From Candidatus Limihabitans stercoravium (lineage in GTDB: Bacteria > Bacillota > Clostridia > Christensenellales > CAG-314): 64,000 nucleotides of DNA. Position 1 is the stretch's first letter, and every line of letters starts with the position of its first letter. A program made the translations under genes and the position numbers. The notes beneath the pieces are model-generated. The model saw only the letters and a program-made list of their open reading frames with translations. It ran no database searches and was not told where the DNA came from. Below, in pieces: positions 34,908-43,064 of this stretch. The stretch covers positions 1 to 64,000 of the forward strand of contig DVLO01000044.1 in assembly GCA_018715495.1 (NCBI GenBank). The letters are read 5' to 3'.

Positions 34908-35411
34908 CAGTGTGCGGTATTTTTCGTCGAAATCAAGACCGTAACCGATTACAAATTCATCGGGAATTTCGAAACCGATGTACTTGACATCCACTTCTAC
35001 CTTACGACGTGAAGGTTTGCTGAGCAATGTGGAAATTTCAACTGACTTGGCATTGCGATCTCTCATGAGATCCTTTAAGCGGGCAAGTGTCAAGCCGCTG
35101 TCTACGATGTCTTCGACAATCAGGACATCTCTGCCTGTAACGTCAACGGAAAGATCCTTGACAATTGTAATTGTTCCGCTTGTTGAAGTACCGCTTCCGT
35201 AGCTGGACACCGACATGAAATCAACATCGACATCAAGGTCAACTTCACGCAAGAGGTCGGCAAGGTAAATCCATGCGCCCTTTAAAACACCAATGACAAT
35301 GGGACGTCTACCCTTGTAATCGGCAGTGATCTGCTTGCCCAATTCGGCAATGCGTTGTTTAATCTGTTGTTCGGAAACCAGAGTTGCCTTGATAAGATTT
35401 GTGTGCTCCAT
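34869..35411 (-). CDS. hpt: Hypoxanthine phosphoribosyltransferase
   Basis: The 180-residue product has the purine-PRTase features: G-V-L-K-G-A near 43, S-S-Y-G-S-G-T, and the PRPP-binding loop V-L-I-V-E-D-I-V-D-S-G-L-T. It salvages hypoxanthine and guanine to nucleotides. It follows tilS by 2 bases, the common tilS-hpt pair of Bacillota. Its last codons and terminator region have been copied to 30.5 kb. Confidence 0.95.
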   Translation of the reverse strand: MEHTNLIKATLVSEQQIKQRIAELGKQITADYKGRRPIVIGVLKGAWIYLADLLREVDLDVDVDFMSVSSYGSGTSTSGTITIVKDLSVDVTGRDVLIVEDIVDSGLTLARLKDLMRDRNAKSVEISTLLSKPSRRKVEVDVKYIGFEIPDEFVIGYGLDFDEKYRTLRDICVLAEEAYK

Positions 35412-35413
35412 TT

Positions 35414-36685
35414 CTAATCTTCCCCTTTAGTAAAATTGATATAATATATTTTGGACTGTTCGTCCGTCTTGACTGATTGGGAGATTTCCACGCCGCACAC
35501 CACCAGCACATTGTTGCCGCTTGCAATAAGCGGAATACTGCTGCGCAGTCGGGCAGGAATTTTTTTGTCTGTAAGATATCTGTTCAATGGCTTTGTGCCG
35601 CCACCGAACTTTGTAAAAGTGTCGCCTTCCATCGGCGTGCGGATTACTGCGTCCGTTGGAATCTTGTCAATGTCCACACGCAGACTGTCTTCGGTGTGCT
35701 CACTGCCAATGTACAGTGTTCCGTTGGGCAGTTGTATTGTGCCTGTCTGAAATGGCATTGAATAGTTACAACCTTCCTGCCTTATTGACAGAGTAACTCC
35801 GTTGTAATCGTTATAGGCAACAAGTCCGTGCGGAAGATCCACCCTGCTTCCCGATTGTTTATCGGCAAGTGCTACAATGTCGTTGTAATGACAACGGCGA
35901 AAATCGCAGCAGTAGCCCATATTTTGCAGCGTATTGTCAACTACCCTGTACGCAATTGCAGGGTGTTGTTTTAGTAATCTTGACGGAATAAATGCGTAGC
36001 CGTTACCAAACACAACGTCATCAATTGAAGCCACGTCCAGCAAAAATTGCTGATCTGCCGACAGATTAGCCCCAAACTGCACAATGTTGTCTGTTGCTGC
36101 ACTGTTGACCTGTCTAAGCAGCGGCATGATGTTGTGTCTGACAAAGTTTCTTGTGTAATCAACGGAATTGTTTGTTTCGTCCACAACAAACCTGACGTTG
36201 TTTAAACGGCAGTAGGTAAGCACTTCATCCTTACTCATGTTGATGAGCGGTCGAAAATATCTTCCGCTGTAAGGTTGCATTCCTAATGCCCCCTTGACGC
36301 CGCTTCCACGAACAATGTGCATCAGGATGCTTTCGGCATTGTCATCCTTGTTGTGGGCAAGACAGATGTAATCGCAATCAAATTGTTTCAATGCGTTGTG
36401 ACGAAGAATCCTTGCACCCGTTTCCACCGATACGCCATGTTCTTCGCAATATCCCTTGACATCAACGGTGACAACATGACAATCGATGCCACGTTCACCA
36501 CACCACCGTGCAACAAACTGGCAGTCGCTACTGCTTTCATTGCGCAGTTGATGGTCAACCGTCACAACGAAAAACCGCAACTTTGGACTGTGTTTATAGA
36601 ACATGTCCAGCATTGCCATGGAATCTGCTCCGCCGCTGACGGCCAAGAGATACTTTTTGTCAACATCAACGTCAAAGTTGTTCAT
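35414..36685 (-). CDS. tilS: tRNA(Ile)-lysidine synthase
   Basis: The 423-residue product has the ATP-pyrophosphatase P-loop S-G-G-A-D-S at 17-22, the H-N-K-D-D-N-A-E segment near residue 109 and G-x-K-G-A-L-G-M, all typical of TilS. It modifies the CAU anticodon of a minor tRNA-Ile so that it reads AUA, an essential step. There is no ribosome site before the ATG. A consensus promoter ends only 8 bases upstream, so the mRNA is probably leaderless. It shares this transcript with hpt. Confidence 0.93.
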   Translation of the reverse strand: MNNFDVDVDKKYLLAVSGGADSMAMLDMFYKHSPKLRFFVVTVDHQLRNESSSDCQFVARWCGERGIDCHVVTVDVKGYCEEHGVSVETGARILRHNALKQFDCDYICLAHNKDDNAESILMHIVRGSGVKGALGMQPYSGRYFRPLINMSKDEVLTYCRLNNVRFVVDETNNSVDYTRNFVRHNIMPLLRQVNSAATDNIVQFGANLSADQQFLLDVASIDDVVFGNGYAFIPSRLLKQHPAIAYRVVDNTLQNMGYCCDFRRCHYNDIVALADKQSGSRVDLPHGLVAYNDYNGVTLSIRQEGCNYSMPFQTGTIQLPNGTLYIGSEHTEDSLRVDIDKIPTDAVIRTPMEGDTFTKFGGGTKPLNRYLTDKKIPARLRSSIPLIASGNNVLVVCGVEISQSVKTDEQSKIYYINFTKGED

Positions 36686-36693
36686 AATTACTG

Positions 36694-36722
36694 ATTATAC
36701 ATTACACTAATTGAACCGTCAA
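36694..36722 (-). promoter_or_regulatory. tilS-hpt promoter, apparently giving a leaderless mRNA
   Basis: On the minus strand TTGACG (36722-36717) and TATAAT (36699-36694) with 17 bases between. The start codon begins 8 bases after the -10, where transcription itself should begin. The -35 overlaps the stop end of rsmA. Confidence 0.75.
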
Positions 36723-37561
36723 CTTTTACTGTTACAAAAGCCCTTTAAAAGTTTAGCAAGTTCTACAAATTGCTCTACGCTCAACGCTTCCCCACGAATG
36801 TCGGGACGGACGTTTAGTTTTTCAAGTATTTCAATACACTGTTGCTTGTCGATTTCAAATCCGTTCAACAAATTGTTGAGCAATGTTTTCCGACGCATTG
36901 CGAAAGCACACTTGACTGTCTTGCGGAAACATTCGTCTTCTACAACTCCGTACTTGTCACGGAACACAATATTTACCACCGCACTGTCCACCTTCGGGAC
37001 GGGGTAAAACATTGTCTTGTCAATGATTCGTGTTACTTCTACGTCGGCAACCGACTGCACTGCAACGGAAATTGCTCCGTAATCCTTGGTACCCTCTTTG
37101 GCAGCAAGACGAAGCGCAACTTCCTTCTGAATTGTCAATGTCAATGACGACGCCCCGAATTTCGGATCGGCAAACATCATGATTATAGGTGTTGTTATGT
37201 AGTACGGAATATTTGCAACCACCTTGTACGGCTTGTTGTCCATCAGTTTCTTGACCGCATCAGGCGTCATCTTCATGACATCTGCCATGACGTAACTTGC
37301 GTTCTTGCAATCGGCAAGGGTGATGTCAAGTACCTGTCTCAAATTGTTGTCAACTTCCAAAGCCACGACCTTGTTTGCCACACGGGAAATTCGCCTGGTC
37401 AGTGTTCCTGCACCTGCACCTATTTCCAGTACGTTGTCGTCACTTGTCAAACCGCTGTCGGCAACAATTCCGTCCAACAAAAAGTTGTCGGTAATGAAAT
37501 TTTGTCCGAACTGCTTGTTGAATCGGAATGATTGTTCCCGTAAAATTTGTTTTATATCCAT
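36719..37561 (-). CDS. rsmA: 16S rRNA (adenine1518/1519-N6) dimethyltransferase
   Basis: The 280-residue product has the KsgA/RsmA features: N-K-Q-F-G-Q-N-F near the start, the SAM motif L-E-I-G-A-G-A-G-T-L-T, and the catalytic N-I-P-Y-Y. It dimethylates two adenines near the 3' end of 16S rRNA during small-subunit assembly. Its ATG follows AGGAG. A terminator-like hairpin lies between it and the small membrane gene upstream, so part of its expression may come from read-through. Confidence 0.95.
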   Translation of the reverse strand: MDIKQILREQSFRFNKQFGQNFITDNFLLDGIVADSGLTSDDNVLEIGAGAGTLTRRISRVANKVVALEVDNNLRQVLDITLADCKNASYVMADVMKMTPDAVKKLMDNKPYKVVANIPYYITTPIIMMFADPKFGASSLTLTIQKEVALRLAAKEGTKDYGAISVAVQSVADVEVTRIIDKTMFYPVPKVDSAVVNIVFRDKYGVVEDECFRKTVKCAFAMRRKTLLNNLLNGFEIDKQQCIEILEKLNVRPDIRGEALSVEQFVELAKLLKGFCNSKS

Positions 37562-37580
37562 TAGTTTCTCCTAACAAAAA

Positions 37581-37615
37581 AGCAAGTGACACTTTCTTGT
37601 TCAGTTGCACTTGCT
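37581..37615 (-). terminator. Terminator overlapping the end of the 37601 gene
   Basis: AGCAAGTG pairs with CACTTGCT across a 19-base loop, followed on the minus strand by six T. One arm lies inside the last codons of the 122-residue gene. rsmA begins 20 bases beyond, so this could act as an attenuator for rsmA. Confidence 0.7.
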
Positions 37616-37969
37616 GTTTTTGCGATGCTTTTCCACATCGAAGTCGTAATTGTTTTGTCTGATGTGTTTTACTACACGTTTCAAGTTGATGTACACAAAA
37701 GTCGAAATAAATGCGCACACCAGAACTACCGTCCACAATGCAAGGGAAATTCCCACCACTGCGCCCCTGTGTCCATCCAATACAAGATGCAGTCCCAGTG
37801 TGACCACGATAAAGGCCACAAATGCGAATGTTGCAAGTATCATGATGGAAATGAGCGATCCGAACAATGCAACACGCTTGGTGATGTACTTGAGCTGGGA
37901 TTCCGTGTAGTTGTCCGTCGGTACCACAAACGGGTACAATGACGGCGCTTTTTTCTGACGTTTTTTCAT
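37601..37969 (-). CDS. Small two-helix membrane protein, unknown function
   Basis: The 122-residue product has a basic head (M-K-K-R-Q-K-K), two hydrophobic helices (about 34-60 and 71-93) and a basic tail. No family was recognised. Its promoter is the best in the window, a perfect consensus, which suggests strong expression. The terminator overlapping its last codons separates it from rsmA. Confidence 0.65.
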   Translation of the reverse strand: MKKRQKKAPSLYPFVVPTDNYTESQLKYITKRVALFGSLISIMILATFAFVAFIVVTLGLHLVLDGHRGAVVGISLALWTVVLVCAFISTFVYINLKRVVKHIRQNNYDFDVEKHRKNSKCN

Positions 37970-37991
37970 ATGTAGTTACTCCCTTTGACCC

Positions 37992-38020
37992 ATTATAACA
38001 TCACAGAATACATCTGTCAA
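37992..38020 (-). promoter_or_regulatory. Perfect consensus promoter for the 37601 gene
   Basis: On the minus strand TTGACA (38020-38015) and TATAAT (37997-37992) are separated by 17 bases. The start codon lies 22 bases beyond. Confidence 0.85.
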
Positions 38021-38225
38021 ATATCGTCTGCAACTTGTGTAAAATTACCCACATCAGGGCACTTTTTATGTAACGTGCTGCAAGATTACATGATAGAAAC
38101 ATGTGCAATTCAATTTCACACACCGGAAGAGCCCAAAGAAACCGCAGATTAACGCATATAACGTTTGTGTAAATCAACTTGTCGGTGCGGGTACAGCGGC
38201 TGAAATGGATTTTACGACAAAAAAA

Positions 38226-38249
38226 AACGACCGACTTATGTCGGTCGTT
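38226..38249 (-). terminator. Terminator of the rpsF-ssb-rpsR operon
   Basis: AACGACCGAC and GTCGGTCGTT form a 10-bp stem with a 4-base loop, followed on the minus strand by a long T-tract. Confidence 0.9.
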
Positions 38250-38266
38250 GATGTCTTTCGCCTCTA

Positions 38267-38512
38267 TTAGTCTGCTACATATGGAAGCAAAGCCATCTGT
38301 CTTGCACGCTTGATTGCTACTGCAAGTTCTCTCTGGTGTCTAGCACATACACCTGTCATTCTTCTTGGCAAAATCTTGCCCTTTTCGGTGATGTACTTGC
38401 GCAACTTAGCAACGTCCTTGTAGTCGATGCTTGTAGCCTTTTCCAGACAGAAGTTGCACACCTTGCGGCGAGCAGGCTTTCTCATAGGCTTCTTGAATTC
38501 TTTGTTTTCCAT
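38267..38512 (-). CDS. rpsR: Ribosomal protein S18
   Basis: The 81-residue product has the basic S18 core with [20 protein letters not shown] and the final A-R-x-x-A-L-L-P-Y. The Cys pair (C-x-x-C) marks the zinc-type form. It binds the 30S platform as a pair with S6, whose gene opens the same operon. Confidence 0.97.
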   Translation of the reverse strand: MENKEFKKPMRKPARRKVCNFCLEKATSIDYKDVAKLRKYITEKGKILPRRMTGVCARHQRELAVAIKRARQMALLPYVAD

Positions 38513-38530
38513 CTTAATTCACTCCTTAAC

Positions 38531-38935
38531 TTAGAAAGGCATTCCGTCATCAAGGTCGTCCTGAACTTCTACCAGTCCGCCTGCAGGTCTTGACGGTGTG
38601 CCGTTGTTTGCCGATGCCCCATTGCTGTTGGGACGATTCAAAAATTCTACCTGTTCGGCACGAACATCAACAGTTGTTCTCTTGATACCGTCTTTTTCGT
38701 AACTGCCGGTCTGCAAACTTCCTACTACTGCAACCTTGCTACCCTTTACAAGGTATTTAGAACAGTTCTGAGCCAAACCGTCCCAAGTTACAATGTTGAT
38801 GAAGTCTGTGCGGTTGTCATCTCCACGGGTGTATCTGCTTACCGCAATGGAAAATCTGCACGCTGTGTGACCGCTGTCGAATGCCGATACCTGAGGATCT
38901 GCTGTAAGATTGCCGATCAAAAATACTTTGTTCAT
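38531..38935 (-). CDS. ssb: Single-stranded DNA-binding protein
   Basis: The 134-residue product has the SSB OB-fold start (M-N-K-V-x-L-I-G-N-L), F-S-I-A-V-S-R, a Gly/Asn/Ser linker and the acidic tip D-D-G-M-P-F that recruits repair and replication partners. It sits between rpsF and rpsR as in most Bacillota. The tail is short, giving a protein smaller than the usual 150-170 residues. Confidence 0.97.
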   Translation of the reverse strand: MNKVFLIGNLTADPQVSAFDSGHTACRFSIAVSRYTRGDDNRTDFINIVTWDGLAQNCSKYLVKGSKVAVVGSLQTGSYEKDGIKRTTVDVRAEQVEFLNRPNSNGASANNGTPSRPAGGLVEVQDDLDDGMPF

Positions 38936-38946
38936 ACCCTATCTCC

Positions 38947-39228
38947 TTACTTAGCAAGAACAAGGAAACGCATTACACCATCAGTAATACGCATTACACG
39001 TTCAAGTTCAAGAGGAAGAGTTGCAGGTGCTGTAAAGTTGACAAGAACGTAGTAGCCTTCTGTCTTGTAGTTGATGGGATAAGCAAGTTTCTTAGTACCC
39101 CACTTGTCACAAGAATCTACTGTACCGCCGTTGTCTGTGATTACCGCATTGAACTTAGCAACCAAAGCCTCTTTAGCTTCATCAGCAAGTCCGTTGTCTA
39201 CGATATACAACGCTTCGTAAGTGTTCAT
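38947..39228 (-). CDS. rpsF: Ribosomal protein S6
   Basis: ATG 39228 behind AGGAGG gives 93 residues, the normal S6 length. Opening 17 codons earlier would read through the leader hairpin. M-N-T-Y-E-A-L-Y-I-V-D and the K-L-A-Y-P-I-N-Y-K segment are typical. It forms a pair with S18 on the 30S platform. It is the first gene of rpsF-ssb-rpsR. Confidence 0.96.
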   Translation of the reverse strand: MNTYEALYIVDNGLADEAKEALVAKFNAVITDNGGTVDSCDKWGTKKLAYPINYKTEGYYVLVNFTAPATLPLELERVMRITDGVMRFLVLAK

Positions 39229-39256
39229 TTGATGTACCTCCTTTTGGTCTAGTGTG

Positions 39257-39277
39257 GCTACGGATGGTAACCGTAGC
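39257..39277 (-). promoter_or_regulatory. Leader hairpin before rpsF, candidate S6:S18 autoregulatory site
   Basis: GCTACGG and CCGTAGC form a 7-bp stem with a 7-base loop between the promoter and the ribosome site. Many bacteria carry an S6:S18-binding leader here. The specific binding bulge was not confirmed. Confidence 0.4.
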
Positions 39278-39303
39278 AAGGTGCTTGTAATTCAAGCCTT
39301 GAT

Positions 39304-39332
39304 AGTATAGCAAAATCCTTAAAAAAAATCAA
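39304..39332 (-). promoter_or_regulatory. Promoter of rpsF-ssb-rpsR
   Basis: On the minus strand TTGATT (39332-39327) and TATACT (39309-39304) with 17 bases between. The leader is about 70 bases. Confidence 0.75.
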
Positions 39333-39393
39333 GCAATTGCGACACATTTTTAGTGAAATTGTCCTTTACACGGTCGATTTTGTCTTTACCACA

Positions 39394-39430
39394 TTGTGAT
39401 ACGCCCACCTTTACAGCGGACGTATCACAA
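39394..39430 (-). terminator. Hairpin after malG
   Basis: TTGTGATACG pairs perfectly with CGTATCACAA across a 17-base loop, 30 bases past the malG stop. There is no good T-tract, so it may be a weak or factor-aided terminator, or an mRNA 3'-end stabiliser. Confidence 0.55.
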
Positions 39431-39459
39431 AAGGAGCTATAAAAACAATCAACTGAAAT

Positions 39460-40299
39460 TTATTCCTTTACCGCACCGGCAGACAGTCCGTTGACCATGT
39501 ACTTGGTAAGACAGAAGTACAGCACAACGATAGGCACACCTATAAATACTGATCCTGCGGCAAATCTTGCAAATTCCTTATCGGGAAGGGACATCAATCC
39601 CATTGCCACCGTCCACAATTCACGGTCTTTCAGCAACAATTTGGGAAGAATGTAATCGCTCCACGGCCATGCGAACTGCGTAAGCAATGTGTAAACCAGT
39701 ATAGGTTTAGACAACGGCAACGTTACCGAACAGAATATCCTGAGGTTACTTGCGCCGTCAATCTTGGCTGCGTCGTAAATTGTCTTGGGAATTGTGTCGA
39801 AAAATCCCTTCTGTACAAGATAACCCATAGGTGCGCCGCATGCGTAAATAAGTGCAAGACCTATCCTGCTGTTGATGAAGTTGAACTGCGTCATCAACAG
39901 ATAAACTGCAGTCATTCCCATGAAAGAGGGAAACATTCCCAATGCCAGAGCGCCCTTCATCAGTGCTTTTCTTCCCTTGAACTGGAAGGTGGAAATGGTA
40001 AATGCCGTAACAACCACAAGCAACGTACCCAGAAAACTACTGACTACGGCAATCAGCAAGGTGTTTTTAAACCATGACCAGTAGTTGTAGAAACTGTCGG
40101 TAAACAGTGACTTGAAACTGTTGAGCGAATACTCCGTTGGGAAGAATCCGTTGAAGCTGTAGATACTTCCGCTTGCCGAAAAACAGCTCAACACCAACCA
40201 CAGACAAGGAAACAGAAACACCACCGACACAAGCAGCAGCAAAGCATATGTTAAAAAGGTGTCCGCTATACGTTTAGGACGAAGTTTAAGTTTTTTCAT
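39460..40299 (-). CDS. malG: Maltodextrin ABC transporter permease, MalG type
   Basis: The 279-residue product has six hydrophobic helices and the EAA loop I-Y-D-A-A-K-I-D-G-A that docks the ATPase. It resembles MalG/CUT1 permeases. Its ATG overlaps the malF stop as ATGA, so translation is coupled. With MalF it would import maltodextrins delivered by the adjacent binding lipoprotein. No ATPase gene is in the operon, so a shared MsmX/MalK-type ATPase elsewhere is expected. Confidence 0.9.
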   Translation of the reverse strand: MKKLKLRPKRIADTFLTYALLLLVSVVFLFPCLWLVLSCFSASGSIYSFNGFFPTEYSLNSFKSLFTDSFYNYWSWFKNTLLIAVVSSFLGTLLVVVTAFTISTFQFKGRKALMKGALALGMFPSFMGMTAVYLLMTQFNFINSRIGLALIYACGAPMGYLVQKGFFDTIPKTIYDAAKIDGASNLRIFCSVTLPLSKPILVYTLLTQFAWPWSDYILPKLLLKDRELWTVAMGLMSLPDKEFARFAAGSVFIGVPIVVLYFCLTKYMVNGLSAGAVKE

Positions 40300-41645
40300 C
40301 TGAACGTATCCTCCTTCTTGTACGAAGCCGACTTGACGTAGACAATGAGACTGAGAGCCGATGTTATCAAAAAGATGACCAGACTGATTGCGGCACCTAT
40401 ACTGTAGTACTCTTTGTCAATAGACATTCGGTACAGCCAGTTGATGAGAAGGTCGGTGTCGCTTGCAAGGAAGTAGCCGTCACTCAAAACATCCCCTCTC
40501 AAAAAGTAGAACACGCCGAAGTTGTTGAAGTTGCCGATAAATTGATTGAGTAGTACGGGTGTTGTTGAAAATATTACAAATGGCAACGTAATGCTCTTGA
40601 ACTGCACCCAACCCGACGCACCGTCAATCCTTGCCGCTTCGTACAGATCGGTGTTGATGTTGGACAGAATACCCGTTGCCAACAGCATTATCGACGGAAC
40701 AGACAGCCACGCATTGACGAAAAATCCAATACCACGTGCCATCCACTTGGAATTGATGCCGAAGAAGTCGATGATCTTGCCTCCGTTGTCGACAATCATG
40801 TTGTTGATTGGACCGCCGTTACTGAACATGAACTTGAACGCCAACAGGGTGATAAACCCCGGAATGGCGTAGGCAAGCACGGGGAAAGAACGCCAGATTG
40901 CCTTGCCTTTTACGCACTTTTTGTTAAACAGAATTGCCAGACCCAATCCCACGAAGTAGTTGAAAAACGTTGAAGCAAATGCCCAAAGAAGGTTCCAACC
41001 CAATATTCTTGCGAAAGACTGTGCCAGTTCGCCACCTGCGAAAAGTTTTCTGAAACTGTCAAGGCTCCAATCCACCAACTCCGGCGGAACGATTGTACCG
41101 CCGTAATTGGTAAATGCAATAAGGATCATGAAAACAATGGGAAGAACGTTGAAAACCAACACGCCAAGCAGCGGCAAAAACAGCGCAAATTTGTAAAACT
41201 TTGAATTGATGAGCGCCGCCAGGTCGTCCTTGATTCCCGGTATCTTCTTGAACGCCTTCATGTCGGCGTACTTTTTAGCGTCCTTGATATTTGCAAAATA
41301 CAGGTAAACCAGAAATCCCAATGCAATCCAGGCAAAAATACCCATCAGCAACATTATTACCGAATTGTCACCTTCGATACCCAGCCATGCGTCAGCCTTG
41401 ACTGTACCCAGCGTGAAAAATCCTACAATGTCCGATATACCTTGCAATGCAAAATAAGCAACAAGCAGGATTTCGGCAAGCATATACAGCAATCCCTTTA
41501 CATACTGACCGTTTATCATCTGCCCTACCCCCATGAAGCACATGGAAGCGTAAGTTTCTCTTCCGCTGTCTTTAAAGAACTCTTTGCACCGCAACGGCAG
41601 TTTTTTAATACTGCCAAGCGTTCGCCTGAAAACATTGTTTTTCAT
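40296..41645 (-). CDS. malF: Maltodextrin ABC transporter permease, MalF type
   Basis: ATG 41645 behind AGGTGG gives 449 residues, longer than MalG. The N-terminal about 120 residues add extra hydrophobic segments, including G-V-G-Q-M-I-N-G-Q-Y-x-K-G. The CUT1 permease core with the EAA loop L-Y-E-A-A-R-I-D-G-A follows. It pairs with MalG as the membrane channel. It lies 12 bases after malE in the GH13-malE-malF-malG operon. Confidence 0.9.
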   Translation of the reverse strand: MKNNVFRRTLGSIKKLPLRCKEFFKDSGRETYASMCFMGVGQMINGQYVKGLLYMLAEILLVAYFALQGISDIVGFFTLGTVKADAWLGIEGDNSVIMLLMGIFAWIALGFLVYLYFANIKDAKKYADMKAFKKIPGIKDDLAALINSKFYKFALFLPLLGVLVFNVLPIVFMILIAFTNYGGTIVPPELVDWSLDSFRKLFAGGELAQSFARILGWNLLWAFASTFFNYFVGLGLAILFNKKCVKGKAIWRSFPVLAYAIPGFITLLAFKFMFSNGGPINNMIVDNGGKIIDFFGINSKWMARGIGFFVNAWLSVPSIMLLATGILSNINTDLYEAARIDGASGWVQFKSITLPFVIFSTTPVLLNQFIGNFNNFGVFYFLRGDVLSDGYFLASDTDLLINWLYRMSIDKEYYSIGAAISLVIFLITSALSLIVYVKSASYKKEDTFR

Positions 41646-41657
41646 ACAAACCACCTA

Positions 41658-43064
41658 TTAACCAAATGTGTGAATTGCCTTGTAAATGTTGTCGTCTATA
41701 GTTTCAAGTACTGCCTGAATATCATCCATTGTGTACAGACAATCGCCACAGCCATCAGTTGCAATTTGTTTAAATCCGGATGAAATAGGCAACCAGATCT
41801 GCCCCACTGCCGATATAGAAGGCATTACGACAATTGTGCCGTCATCGAGATTGTTGAAGATAATTTCCGCAACTTCGTCACCTACCTGTTGCAATGCGTC
41901 CGCTCTTGCAGGAACAACACCCAACATTTCGGCACGTTTTAATACCATTTCTTCACTTGTTGCGAATTCAACGAATTTCAACGCCCATTCTCTGTTCTTG
42001 GTGTAACTGGAAATACCGTATCCGTTTACACCGCCCATTGTCTTGTGTGCAACCCACAGACTGTCATCCGTCACATCCTGTCTTACAGTGATGTCGCCAT
42101 TGGCAGGAAGTTTGGGCAAACCCGTGATTACTAGATTTTCATCCACCTTTTTAAGGGCTTCTTCTTCCGACAAACCTTCTTTCCGGTACACTGCCGACAA
42201 TTCCTTGACAAAACTTGAAGTCATGTCGGGAGTACAGATTGTTGCAAAAATTGTTCCGTTTGCAAGCATTGATTCTCTGCCCGTAGTGAACGTGTCGTCT
42301 AGACACTTCTCATCCATTATTCCCGCAAGATCCCAGATGATCTTACCTCCCAGTTTCGCATTTCCTGCGGACAAACCAATGTCGGTGTCATCGGTGTTGT
42401 TGTTGCCGAAAATATATCCACCGTATGTAAACAAAAATCCACTGTTGAAATACTCATTGTTCAGTTGCAATGCAAATCCGTACTTGCTCATGTCGGACTT
42501 TCTGATGGATTGACTGTAAAGATACAGTTCGTTCCAGAACTCCACCATGTCGGGAATACCGTTGTCGTTGTCATCCCATTCCGTTTGCCAATCTTCGGGC
42601 AGCATGTCTTTGCGGTAGTAAAGCAAGGGTTGTTGTACGTTTACGGGAATACCGCAGTAGACGATCTCTCCGTTGTTGTCGTATTTGTAGGCGTCCCAGG
42701 CATTTTGCGGAACCTGTTCGAACACGTCCATTTCCGTCACATTGATGGGCATGATGTGGTGACCGTCAACGTACTTCATCAACACGTCGTTTGCCTGATA
42801 CAACACATCGGGGCCGTGACCGTAGGGACCGTCCTGTTCCAGGTTGGAATACTCGTCCATGTTAGCGTCAACGGCAACTACATTTTCATCCTTGTACTTT
42901 TCATTGAAAGCGTTGAGCAAGTAATCAAGATAGCCTTCTTTTTTGGCAGTGTCGTTTTCAAGCACTCTCAATGTTATTTGTGTTGAAGGTTCACACGCAG
43001 CAAACACCGATAACATGCCCGCCATCATGAAAACTGCCAGCATTATTGCAAATATACGTTTCAT
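41658..43064 (-). CDS. malE: Maltodextrin-binding lipoprotein, MalE type
   Basis: The 468-residue product begins with a lipoprotein signal ending V-F-A-A-C with Cys24. A CUT1 solute-binding fold follows: early L-L-N-A-F-N-E-K-Y, D-V-L-Y-Q-A-N-D and a C-terminal K-F-V-E-F-A-T-S-E-E segment. It captures oligosaccharides outside the membrane for MalF/MalG. Its start overlaps the GH13 stop by four bases (ATGA). The adjacent amylase and starch-type lipoprotein support maltodextrin as substrate, though other oligosaccharides cannot be excluded. Confidence 0.88.
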   Translation of the reverse strand: MKRIFAIMLAVFMMAGMLSVFAACEPSTQITLRVLENDTAKKEGYLDYLLNAFNEKYKDENVVAVDANMDEYSNLEQDGPYGHGPDVLYQANDVLMKYVDGHHIMPINVTEMDVFEQVPQNAWDAYKYDNNGEIVYCGIPVNVQQPLLYYRKDMLPEDWQTEWDDNDNGIPDMVEFWNELYLYSQSIRKSDMSKYGFALQLNNEYFNSGFLFTYGGYIFGNNNTDDTDIGLSAGNAKLGGKIIWDLAGIMDEKCLDDTFTTGRESMLANGTIFATICTPDMTSSFVKELSAVYRKEGLSEEEALKKVDENLVITGLPKLPANGDITVRQDVTDDSLWVAHKTMGGVNGYGISSYTKNREWALKFVEFATSEEMVLKRAEMLGVVPARADALQQVGDEVAEIIFNNLDDGTIVVMPSISAVGQIWLPISSGFKQIATDGCGDCLYTMDDIQAVLETIDDNIYKAIHTFG

